Of a stretch of DNA of 12,641 bases, positions 1-6,659 are shown one piece after another. Source of the DNA: Clostridiales bacterium UBA1770 (GTDB lineage: Bacteria; Bacillota; Clostridia; Oscillospirales; CAG-272); contig DCGU01000023.1 in the NCBI GenBank assembly GCA_002315325.1, positions 1-12,641 on the forward strand, written 5' to 3'. Both the position numbers and the translations under genes were made by a program. The notes under the pieces are model-generated. The model had not been told where the DNA came from, made no database searches, and saw only the letters and a program-made list of their open reading frames with translations. Position 1 is the first letter of the stretch. Every line of letters starts with the position of its first letter.

Positions 1-12
1 ACGTTTAAAAAT

Positions 13-510
13 ATGATAAACTTCCATCCGTTTCCCCCCTATGAAGCGCAGTCTTCCCGTTATCACGTCACGGTTGACGGAACGGATGCTCCCCTGCACT
101 GCGCCCGCGTTTCGGCCTACCCGTTCAACCGCTGCTGGCCGGGACACCAACGCCCGGTGGAACAAACCGAGCTCGCTTACTTTGTGCAGTATGAAACAGA
201 CGGTCCCACTGTCGTCACGGTCCAAAACGTGAAGGCTTTTGCCGCTGTTGCCGTCAATCCCGTTTCCGCCGGCGTAACGGCAGAAAGAACGGAGGACAGC
301 ACCCGCGGCAAAATACACGATATCACCTTCCGCAATATTCAGGTTTTTGCCGACCGCATGCCGTCGTCCTATTTTATCGGATACGACGAGACGCATCGCG
401 TGGAGAATATCACAGTGGACGGATTGTATTTCAACGGGCGCCGCATCACCTCGGCAGAGGAAGGAAACCTGACGAAAACCAAATTTGCCGACCCTGTAAG
501 CCTCAAATAA
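13..510 (+). CDS. GH28-like (polygalacturonase family) protein with its catalytic beta-helix core missing
   Basis: The 165-residue frame joins two ends of a protein family that normally runs to roughly 500 residues. Residues 1-90 match the N-terminal beta-sandwich of GH28-like proteins of Firmicutes (RVSAYPFNRCWPGHQRP, then QTELAYF, then NPVSAGV). Residues 93-165 match the last beta-helix turns and C-terminal cap (DSTRGKIHDITFRNI, SSYFIGYDETHRV, DGLYFNGRRI). The central right-handed beta-helix, which carries the catalytic aspartates, is absent and the junction near bases 280-306 stays in frame. The product should therefore lack hydrolase activity and may be a decaying gene. The frame is open to base 1, and bases 1-12 hold no clear ribosome site, so the start could lie upstream; ATG at 13 was chosen because family members begin at about this point. 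No signal peptide is seen. An assembly error is an alternative. The family assignment comes from remembered patterns, not a search. Confidence 0.65.
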   Translation: MINFHPFPPYEAQSSRYHVTVDGTDAPLHCARVSAYPFNRCWPGHQRPVEQTELAYFVQYETDGPTVVTVQNVKAFAAVAVNPVSAGVTAERTEDSTRGKIHDITFRNIQVFADRMPSSYFIGYDETHRVENITVDGLYFNGRRITSAEEGNLTKTKFADPVSLK

Positions 511-550
511 AAATCAACGATTTTAACCGTTTTTTCGGATTTTCGTACAG

Positions 551-556
551 AAAGGA
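551..556 (+). promoter_or_regulatory. Ribosome binding site of the GH39-like gene
   Basis: AAAGGA lies 8 nt before the ATG at 565. The 54-nt gap after the first gene holds no convincing promoter, so the two genes may be co-transcribed. Confidence 0.6.
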
Positions 557-564
557 CTCTTTTT

Positions 565-1902
565 ATGCCTATTACGATTCAGACGGATTTTACAAAAATC
601 ATCGGCAAAATCAAACCGATGCACGCCGTGGGGCAGCCGCCCTACCCCTACATGGATGCTTCGCACCTTCATTATCTGACCGAGGCGCATATTCCCTATT
701 CCCGCCTGCACGATATGGGCGGCTGGTTCGGCGGCAACATGTACGTCGACGTACCCAACATTTTCCGTGACGAAGATGCCGACCCGAATCTCGAATCATC
801 CTACGATTTTGCCTGCACGGACGTGCTGATCAAAGATATGTACGAAGCCGGTGTTAAGCCGATTTACCGTCTGGGTTCCACCATTGAAAACTTTGCCGCC
901 GTCAAATCCTACCGCATTTATCCGCCCAAAGATTACGACAAGTGGGCCAGTGTATGCGAGCACATCGTGCGCCACTACAACGAGGGGTGGAACAACGGCT
1001 TCCATTACGGCATCGAGTACTGGGAAATTTGGAACGAACCCGAGGACGGCCCCAACAACCAAACGTGGTACGGGTCCGATTACGACTATTTTGAACTGTA
1101 TGACGTGACGGCCAAAAAGCTGAAAGCCGCGTTCGGCGACAGCATCAAGGTGGGCGGTTACGCTTCCTGCAACATGATCGGCCTGTTGGACACGCCGGAG
1201 AAATACGGCCTTGTCGGTGAGAAGCCGCGCGACAGTACCTACCGCATCTATTTCACGAAGTATGCCGAGAAATTCTTTACCTATATCAACGAGCACAACG
1301 CCCCCATCGACTTTTTCTCCTGGCACAGTTACGCAAGTTTGGAGGAAAACGTCCTGATTTCCAAGGCACTGCAGTCCTTCCTGAAACAATACGGCCACGA
1401 AGGATTGGAAACACAGCTCAACGAATGGAACAACGCCTGGCAGCGCGAGTACCGCGGCACCTCCTACGCTGCGGCGCAGGCGGCCGCCTTTATCCTGGCC
1501 ATGCAGAACTGCCCGACCGATATGATGTGCTATTACGACGCGCGTATGGACGTCAGCTGCTTCGGCGGTATGTTTAACCCGTTGGACTGCAAACCGCTGC
1601 CGCTGTATTACGGCTTTAAAGCGTTCGGTGAACTGTACGCCCTGGGGCAGCAGGCACAATGTACCTTTGACAACAACGACAATACGTTATTTGCCGTTGC
1701 CGCCACGGACGGTGCCGGCCGCAATGCCCTGATGATTGCCAATATCGGCGAGAGCGTTTGTGTGGATACGGGCTTTACCGACGGCAATATGGTCGCCTAT
1801 CTCATTGATGCGGAGCATCCCATGACCAAGCTCGGTGCCGTTAACCGCCACGTCCAAATCGGACAAAATCAAACGCTGCTGCTGACAAATACAGAATTCT
1901 GA
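565..1902 (+). CDS. GH39-like clan GH-A glycosidase (beta-xylosidase type)
   Basis: This 445-residue protein looks like a retaining TIM-barrel glycosidase close to family GH39, whose members include beta-xylosidases and alpha-L-iduronidases. Residues about 1-345 form the barrel. YWEIWNEPE at 152-160 carries the expected acid/base Glu158, DFFSWHSY at 249-256 is a conserved substrate-site motif, and LNEWN at 285-289 gives the likely nucleophile Glu287. Residues about 346-445 look like the small C-terminal beta-sandwich seen in GH39 enzymes. The protein has no signal peptide, so it should act in the cytoplasm on imported oligosaccharides. ATG 565 is preceded by AAAGGA. A strong terminator follows 15 nt after the stop, ending this transcription unit. 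The neighbours suggest a plant cell-wall substrate. The exact sugar cannot be read from the sequence; another clan GH-A family is the main alternative. Confidence 0.75.
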   Translation: MPITIQTDFTKIIGKIKPMHAVGQPPYPYMDASHLHYLTEAHIPYSRLHDMGGWFGGNMYVDVPNIFRDEDADPNLESSYDFACTDVLIKDMYEAGVKPIYRLGSTIENFAAVKSYRIYPPKDYDKWASVCEHIVRHYNEGWNNGFHYGIEYWEIWNEPEDGPNNQTWYGSDYDYFELYDVTAKKLKAAFGDSIKVGGYASCNMIGLLDTPEKYGLVGEKPRDSTYRIYFTKYAEKFFTYINEHNAPIDFFSWHSYASLEENVLISKALQSFLKQYGHEGLETQLNEWNNAWQREYRGTSYAAAQAAAFILAMQNCPTDMMCYYDARMDVSCFGGMFNPLDCKPLPLYYGFKAFGELYALGQQAQCTFDNNDNTLFAVAATDGAGRNALMIANIGESVCVDTGFTDGNMVAYLIDAEHPMTKLGAVNRHVQIGQNQTLLLTNTEF

Positions 1903-1916
1903 TAACGGACTCTGCC

Positions 1917-1952
1917 GAACACGGGTACGGAAACGTACCTGTGTTCTTTTTT
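1917..1952 (+). terminator. Intrinsic terminator after the GH39-like gene
   Basis: GAACACGGGTACG (1917-1929) pairs with CGTACCTGTGTTC (1934-1946) across a GAAA tetraloop. The 13-bp stem has a single G-U pair and is followed directly by TTTTTT (1947-1952). This is a textbook rho-independent terminator. Confidence 0.92.
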
Positions 1953-1954
1953 CT

Positions 1955-1983
1955 TTGACAGTACTCTTAATATGTGATATACT
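1955..1983 (+). promoter_or_regulatory. Near-consensus housekeeping (sigma-A) promoter with extended -10
   Basis: TTGACA (1955-1960) and TATACT (1978-1983) are separated by exactly 17 bp, and TGA just before the -10 makes it an extended -10. Transcription should start near 1990, leaving a leader of about 50 nt before the nucleoside-hydrolase-like gene. The -35 box begins 3 nt after the T-tract of the preceding terminator. I see no clear operator palindrome. Confidence 0.88.
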
Positions 1984-2026
1984 TAATTCAATTATTATAA
2001 CAGTGATTACTCCGCACGATTAATTT

Positions 2027-2033
2027 GGGAGGG
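2027..2033 (+). promoter_or_regulatory. Ribosome binding site that fixes the start at ATG 2043
   Basis: GGGAGGG lies 9 nt before ATG 2043. An in-frame TTG at 2025 overlaps this site and would need its own upstream site, which is absent, so ATG 2043 is the better start. Confidence 0.8.
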
Positions 2034-2042
2034 CAAACGAAA

Positions 2043-2996
2043 ATGGTAAAGAAAATCATCTTTGATACCGACCTCGGTGACGACTGCGACGACGTGATGG
2101 CGCTGGACCTGTTGCTGTCCGCCGACCGTGCCGGGGAGTGCAGTCTGCTCGGCGTGACGTCCTGCTATCCGTTCAAAGAAGCCGTGGGTGCCATTTGGGC
2201 CGTCTGCAATCAGCACAACCGCCCCGATATGCCCATCGGACATTTCATCCCCGGCCTCACCGGGAAGACCGACGTTTATGCCAAGGCCGTTGCCGATGCC
2301 TTCCCGCAGGACAGCGTGACGTACGACACGACGCTGCCCTCACCGAAACTGCTGCGCAAACTGCTGGCAGAGAACGACAAGGTCACCCTGCTCTTCACCG
2401 GTTTCTTCACCAACCTGGCAGCACTCTTGCAAACCGAGGGCGACGAATACTCGCCGCTGTCCGGTGTCGAACTGGTCCGTGAAAAAGTGACGGAAATCGC
2501 CATTATGGCCGGCAACTTCAGCCATCAGACCTGCGTATTTCCTGTCACCCGCGAACTTCGCCAAGTCAACGACCGGGGTCAGGTATATCCTATCCCGGAA
2601 AACAATATCTTTTGGGACGTTCCCGCCGTCCGCATTTCTTTGGAGAAATGCCCCGTGCCCATCGTCTTTTTGCCGTTTGAAACGGGTGCCGGCATCATTT
2701 CCGGCAAGCCCATGCGCGACGTCGGCGACGGCAAGACACCCGACTCCCTGGCCTTTACGGTGCACGGCTCACTGAACGGCCGCTGCTCCTGGGACCCTGC
2801 CACTGCCCTCTACGCCGTTTACGGCGCCGCACCGTGGTTCTATCAGTCGGCCCCCGGCACGGTAACCGTGGATGAAGACAAGGTCACCAATTTCACACCG
2901 AACAAAAACGGCCTGCATACCTTTTTGGTTGCCGCCAAATCCAACGAGGAAATCGGCGCCGAACTGGACCGCCTGGTGATGCGTTTATTCGATTGA
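2043..2996 (+). CDS. Inosine-uridine nucleoside hydrolase-like protein (atypical)
   Basis: This 317-residue protein belongs to the IUNH superfamily, whose members use Ca2+-bound aspartates to hydrolyse N-ribosidic bonds of nucleosides. The N-terminal calcium motif is present as FDTDLGDDCDD (residues 7-17). A TGFFTNLAALL segment (119-129) matches the family's GPLTNLA-type loop, IMAGNF (154-159) the glycine-rich strand, and ENNIFWD (186-192) the EFN-like ribose-contact region. Near the C-terminus, SWDPATAL (249-256) aligns with the usual HDPLA-type motif: the calcium-binding Asp is kept as Asp251 but the catalytic His position holds Trp250. The substrate may therefore differ from ordinary nucleosides. 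No signal peptide is present. It is the first gene after a strong promoter and ends 18 nt before the rhamnosidase-like gene, so the two are almost certainly co-transcribed with each other and the ROK kinase. The fold call is firm; the activity is not. Confidence 0.8.
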   Translation: MVKKIIFDTDLGDDCDDVMALDLLLSADRAGECSLLGVTSCYPFKEAVGAIWAVCNQHNRPDMPIGHFIPGLTGKTDVYAKAVADAFPQDSVTYDTTLPSPKLLRKLLAENDKVTLLFTGFFTNLAALLQTEGDEYSPLSGVELVREKVTEIAIMAGNFSHQTCVFPVTRELRQVNDRGQVYPIPENNIFWDVPAVRISLEKCPVPIVFLPFETGAGIISGKPMRDVGDGKTPDSLAFTVHGSLNGRCSWDPATALYAVYGAAPWFYQSAPGTVTVDEDKVTNFTPNKNGLHTFLVAAKSNEEIGAELDRLVMRLFD

Positions 2997-3002
2997 TTGT
3001 AC

Positions 3003-3007
3003 GAGGT
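3003..3007 (+). promoter_or_regulatory. Ribosome binding site of the GH106-like gene
   Basis: GAGGT in the 18-nt gap lies 7 nt before ATG 3015. The in-frame TTG at 2997, directly after the previous stop, has no site of its own at a usable distance, so ATG 3015 is preferred. Confidence 0.65.
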
Positions 3008-3014
3008 AACAGTT

Positions 3015-5363
3015 ATGCCCAGCAATCGCTATTTGCCCATTTTAAACGACAGTATATTTGAGAACATGAGTGACGATTTTATTCGTTACTCGGTCAAATG
3101 GTACCGTGAAAACGGTTACGGCGGTTTTGCCGTCAACGGCCGTTCGTCGAAGCCGCTGCAGGACGTCCGTGAATGGCTGCCCGGCTATTTGGAAACCGTC
3201 AAAAAGTTCTGTCAATATGCCAAGGAATACGACCTTGACATGTGGATTTTCGACGAATGGGGATTCCCCTCGGGTTGCGCCTGCGGTTTGGTATTGACAC
3301 CGGAAAACCGCCCCAAGAAACTGCAGCTCACCTACAACGTCATCCTGGAACCCGGCGACGAAATTGCCCTGCCGGTGCCCGCACGCTTTTTGAGCGCCGG
3401 TGCCATGCCGGTCAACCGCTTTGCACCGTACCATGCCTGCGGGAAGGCCGACGTTCTGGAACCGCAGGACGGTAAGATCGTCTATCGGGCGACCGAAAAA
3501 ACACGGTTGTGCGTGGTGACGTGGGAAAACCTGTCCTTCGTGACGCACGTTTTGAAAGATTACAAAGAGGGCGATCCGACCATCGGCACCGTGGATATTT
3601 TGGATGCCGATACCGTCAAAAAGTTCTTAGACAATATGCACGAGCGCTACGTGCCGTATATCGGCGACGAGTTCGGCAAAACCGTCAAGGGCTTCTTTTA
3701 CGACGAGCCGGAAATCTGCTACGATTTCCCCTATACGCCCACGCTGGACGCTTGGTTCAAAGAGCGGCACGGCTACGACCTGAAAACGATTTTGCCCGAG
3801 TTGCTGGCCTACGGCAACGCCAACAGCGGGGAGACGGATTCGACCTCGTTTGACCGCATTCATTATATGCTGGACGATTATAACGACGCGTGGACGTCGC
3901 TCTTGGCCAAAAATTTCTACGGGCAGATTGAAGAGTGGTGCCATGCGCACAACCTGGAGTCCGTGGGGCACCAGGATTTGGACAACCGCGCCGAACTGCT
4001 TTGCACGGTCAGCGGTGACTTTTACCGCAACAGTGCACGCAACGACCGCCCCGGTGTGGACGTCATTTGGCACCAAATCGAGCCGGACACGTTTGCCGAC
4101 TTCCCGCGCTTTGCCGCTTCCGTTGCCCGCGTAAACAACAAAAACGGCGCCATGAGTGAGACGTTCGCCGTGATGGGCGACGCCATTCCGCCCGACGTGA
4201 TGCGCTACGATATGGAACAGCAGGTGATGCGCGGCATCGATACCTTTTTCCTGTACACCTTCCACGTGCCGGGCAATCATTCCGACCCCAACATTGAACG
4301 GTTCACCAAGCATTTGATGGAACGCGTGGGTGAATCCGCCGAATATCTGCATAAAAGCAATGCGCAAATCGCCGTGCTGGTTCCCATCCGCGAAATCGCA
4401 CGGGAACGCATTTGCACCAACCCGCATTCATTGAACTTCCTGCCCGCTTGGGAACGCCTGGACAATATCGCACAGGCACTGTGCTACGAGCCGCTGGCGT
4501 ATGAGTACGTCTATGAAGAGAATATGACGGGGTTATATGACAAAGGCTTCCGTTATTTGATTTTGTGCGGCAACGATATTGACCTGTGCAAAGACGCCGT
4601 ACGGGATTTTGCCGACAGAGGCGGTAAGGTTATCAACGTATACCGCAACAGTTACTTTGCCGGTGAATACGTGTGGTCCCCCAAAGAAATGCTGGAACTT
4701 TTGCCGCACGACTTTTATCTGTTGGCACAAAACAGGATTTCGCTGCGCAGCTGCGACACGCCGGACGGGCCGGTTTATGCCTTCCTCAACGAGAGCAACG
4801 ATTACGCACAGACGGATACCGTTTTCCCGGGTGCCTGGTCTATTAAAGACGACGAGGGCTGGCGCCGCACCGACGTAGGTACGCTGTCCTTTGCCCCGCG
4901 CGAACGCAAACTGTTAAAACCCGCTGCGTTCGGCGACCTTGCCCCCGACAACGTTATCGACACGATTGAACCCGACGTTTGGACCTTCTGTCCCGACGGC
5001 GGCGAAGAACAGGAATTGTACGAACTGTGTCCCTGGGAAGAAATGCCCGGCATGGACGACTATACCGGCTGGTGTACCTATACGACAACCTTTGATTGGC
5101 CGGGCGGCAAAGCCCGCATCAATTTGGGCGACGTCGGCTTCAGCGCCGTGGTCACCGTGGGCGGCAAAACCGTCGACCTGCCCTTCAGCCCGTGGGTGCT
5201 GCACGCAGACCTGGAGGCCGGTGAGCAAACGCTGACGATACGGGTATTGAACAGCTACGCCAACGAACATATGAAGGCCAAACCGGAGGCCGCAAAATAC
5301 GACAGAATCTACAAACGCAGCGGACTGCTCACGCAGGTGCAAATCGACCGCATTGCGAAATAA
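3015..5363 (+). CDS. GH106-like glycosidase, candidate alpha-L-rhamnosidase
   Basis: This 782-residue protein has the layout of GH106-type alpha-L-rhamnosidases. An N-terminal TIM barrel carries WIFDEWGFPSG (residues 77-87), the hallmark loop of this group, then GFFYDEPE (226-233) and MSETFA (380-385), whose Asp230, Glu231 and Glu382 are candidate catalytic residues. A Rossmann-like alpha/beta region follows at about 440-575. A C-terminal galactose-binding-like beta-sandwich spans about 650-782, with YTTTFDWPGG and INLGDVGFSAVVTVGGK typical of that domain. There is no signal peptide, so it should act inside the cell on imported oligosaccharides, removing a terminal sugar, probably rhamnose. 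It lies 18 nt after the nucleoside-hydrolase-like gene and 42 nt before the ROK kinase, in one operon. Known GH106 enzymes are usually longer and often exported, so this is a compact, divergent member and its substrate is uncertain. Confidence 0.65.
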   Translation: MPSNRYLPILNDSIFENMSDDFIRYSVKWYRENGYGGFAVNGRSSKPLQDVREWLPGYLETVKKFCQYAKEYDLDMWIFDEWGFPSGCACGLVLTPENRPKKLQLTYNVILEPGDEIALPVPARFLSAGAMPVNRFAPYHACGKADVLEPQDGKIVYRATEKTRLCVVTWENLSFVTHVLKDYKEGDPTIGTVDILDADTVKKFLDNMHERYVPYIGDEFGKTVKGFFYDEPEICYDFPYTPTLDAWFKERHGYDLKTILPELLAYGNANSGETDSTSFDRIHYMLDDYNDAWTSLLAKNFYGQIEEWCHAHNLESVGHQDLDNRAELLCTVSGDFYRNSARNDRPGVDVIWHQIEPDTFADFPRFAASVARVNNKNGAMSETFAVMGDAIPPDVMRYDMEQQVMRGIDTFFLYTFHVPGNHSDPNIERFTKHLMERVGESAEYLHKSNAQIAVLVPIREIARERICTNPHSLNFLPAWERLDNIAQALCYEPLAYEYVYEENMTGLYDKGFRYLILCGNDIDLCKDAVRDFADRGGKVINVYRNSYFAGEYVWSPKEMLELLPHDFYLLAQNRISLRSCDTPDGPVYAFLNESNDYAQTDTVFPGAWSIKDDEGWRRTDVGTLSFAPRERKLLKPAAFGDLAPDNVIDTIEPDVWTFCPDGGEEQELYELCPWEEMPGMDDYTGWCTYTTTFDWPGGKARINLGDVGFSAVVTVGGKTVDLPFSPWVLHADLEAGEQTLTIRVLNSYANEHMKAKPEAAKYDRIYKRSGLLTQVQIDRIAK

Positions 5364-5405
5364 ACCTATTTTTTAACGAATATCAAGCAACGAAAGGGAT
5401 AAATT

Positions 5406-6344
5406 ATGTATATCGGACTTGACATCGGCGGCACCAAATGCGCCGTCATTACTGCAGACAACGGGGGCAATATCAACAGCCGCGTGGCATTTGCCACCAT
5501 GCCCTGCCGCACAACGCTGGACAGACTCTACGTTGAAATTGACAAAATTATCGCAGCCAACCCGGACGACAAAGTACTGGGCATCGGTATCAGCTGCGGC
5601 GGTCCCCTGAATGAGAACACCGGCGTCATTATGTCGCCGCCCAACCTGCCCGGCTGGGACAACGTGGAAATCGTGAAGGAGATTGAAACGCGGTTCGGCA
5701 TTCCCGCTCACCTGCGCAACGACGCCAACGCCTGCGCCCTGGCCGAATGGAAATTCGGTGCGGGTCAAGGCACGCAAAATATGATTTTCTTAACCTTCGG
5801 TACCGGTATGGGTGCAGGCCTGATTCTCAACGGCAAACTGTACAGCGGCACCAACGGCAACGCCGGTGAAGTGGGCCATATGCGTCTTGCCGACTTCGGT
5901 CCCGTCGGTTACGGTAAGGCCGGCTCCTTCGAGGGCTTCTGCAGCGGCGGCGGTATCAAACAGCTGGGGCAGATTTTTGCCCGTGAGCAGCTGCAAATGG
6001 GCCGCAGCGTCGGCTACTGCCCCACCATGGCAGACCTGGACAACGTTTCCGCCCGCATCATTGCCGAGGCAGCGCACGCCGGCGATCCCACAGCCATTGA
6101 AGTCTACCGCTATTGCGGCGAAAAGCTGGGTGCAGGTCTGTCCATTTTGATTGACCTGTTCAACCCGGAAGCCATCGTCATCGGCAGTATTTACGAACGT
6201 TCCGGCGACCTGTTGGAAGAGAGCATGCAGGCAGTCATTGCCAAGAACACGCTGGCACCTTCACGCGAGGTTTGCCGCATCGTGCCTGCAGCCCTTGGCG
6301 ACCAGATTGGGGATAAGGCGGCTATCGCAGCAGCCATGGAATAA
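5406..6344 (+). CDS. ROK-family sugar kinase lacking the zinc cysteines
   Basis: This 312-residue protein is a ROK (repressor, ORF, kinase) family member. It has no N-terminal DNA-binding domain, so it should be an ATP-dependent sugar kinase rather than a repressor. It has the N-terminal phosphate loop LDIGGTK (residues 5-11), RNDANA (104-109) with catalytic-base Asp106, the second ATP-site loop TFGTGMGAGL (130-139) and GEVGH (154-158), whose Glu155 and His158 bind sugar in relatives. The zinc motif usually written CxCGxxGCxE appears as VGYGKAGSFE (167-176): all three cysteines are replaced while both Gly and the Glu are kept. The 42-nt gap after the GH106-like gene has an AAAGGG site at 5393-5398 and no terminator, so it probably belongs to that operon. 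The likely substrate is a hexose or N-acetylhexosamine released by the neighbouring glycosidases. Confidence 0.88.
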   Translation: MYIGLDIGGTKCAVITADNGGNINSRVAFATMPCRTTLDRLYVEIDKIIAANPDDKVLGIGISCGGPLNENTGVIMSPPNLPGWDNVEIVKEIETRFGIPAHLRNDANACALAEWKFGAGQGTQNMIFLTFGTGMGAGLILNGKLYSGTNGNAGEVGHMRLADFGPVGYGKAGSFEGFCSGGGIKQLGQIFAREQLQMGRSVGYCPTMADLDNVSARIIAEAAHAGDPTAIEVYRYCGEKLGAGLSILIDLFNPEAIVIGSIYERSGDLLEESMQAVIAKNTLAPSREVCRIVPAALGDQIGDKAAIAAAME

Positions 6345-6358
6345 GATTCAGCCACTTG

Positions 6359-6376
6359 AAAAAGGCACAGACCGCA
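6359..6376 (+). repeat. Direct repeat, copy 1
   Basis: AAAAAGGCACAGACCGCA matches bases 6595-6612 at 17 of 18 positions. It starts 14 nt after the ROK stop codon. Confidence 0.75.
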
Positions 6377-6451
6377 AAAAACAAGAAAAAGGGATTAAGT
6401 GTCTTTAAACTATTCGCTTGGATTCTCTACTGTTTTCAATTCTAATGATTA

Positions 6452-6474
6452 TTTTTGAACGTGTCGTTCAAAAA
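6452..6474 (+). terminator. Possible terminator after the ROK kinase
   Basis: TTTTTGAACG (6452-6461) and CGTTCAAAAA (6465-6474) form a perfect 10-bp stem with a TGT loop, followed by T-rich sequence. The stem is half A-T, so strength is doubtful. Its right arm is also part of the flank of the neighbouring hairpin element. Confidence 0.4.
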
Positions 6475-6571
6475 TTCCATTTTTTGTATGTTTTTTGCTA
6501 TGAACGAGAACCTTCGACTGCCGTACAGAGTACGGCGACGCTAGGCTTTCGTCCATTCTGCACTCTTTTTC
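6467..6571 (-). repeat. GCCGTAC-core hairpin element, copy 1
   Basis: A 25-bp imperfect stem (6502-6526 with 6530-6554) ends in GCCGTAC-AGA-GTACGGC; three A/G differences between the arms give G-U pairs and a 6-nt internal loop sits below the core. Read on the minus strand, the flanks GAAAAAGAGTGCAGAAT and ATAGCAAAAAACA, then TGGAATTTTTGAA, match the flanks of the copy at 8606-8700. It is probably a dispersed intergenic repeat. Confidence 0.7.
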
Positions 6572-6594
6572 ACGCGGCTTGTTTTTCCAAAATA

Positions 6595-6612
6595 AAAAAG
6601 GCACAGATCGCA
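6595..6612 (+). repeat. Direct repeat, copy 2
   Basis: AAAAAGGCACAGATCGCA differs from copy 1 (6359-6376) at one base. It lies 47 nt before the SIS start codon. Confidence 0.75.
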
Positions 6613-6659
6613 TAAACACATATTAAAATATGATTTCACACCGTTAAAGGAGATAAACA

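Larger units (their letters stand above)
6345..6659 (+). other. Repeat-bearing intergenic region between the ROK kinase and SIS genes
   Basis: This 315-bp, AT-rich stretch encodes no convincing protein. It holds an 18-bp direct repeat at both ends (6359-6376 and 6595-6612), a perfect 10-bp inverted repeat (6452-6474), a 53-nt imperfect hairpin (6502-6554), and the SIS ribosome site AAAGGAG (6646-6652). I found no promoter with acceptable spacing. Confidence 0.7.

Noticed and set aside
510..535. AAAATC-AAC-GATTTT hairpin followed by TTTTTT after the first gene
   Set aside because: The stem is only 6 bp, nearly all A-T, and separated from the T-run by 5 nt, so it is too weak to call a terminator.
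796..1659. 287-residue minus-strand frame opposite the GH39-like gene
   Set aside because: It is the antisense shadow of a gene with clear catalytic motifs; it has no recognisable domain.
3627..4427. 266-residue minus-strand frame opposite the GH106-like gene
   Set aside because: It has shadow composition, no domain and no independent ribosome site worth trusting.
6418..6615. 65-residue frame in the ROK-SIS gap
   Set aside because: It starts at TTG without a ribosome site and is a translation of the repeat and hairpin DNA.
6598..6629. Possible promoter before the SIS gene using TATTAA or TAAAAT as -10
   Set aside because: No acceptable -35 box sits 16-18 bp upstream; the region is simply A-T rich.
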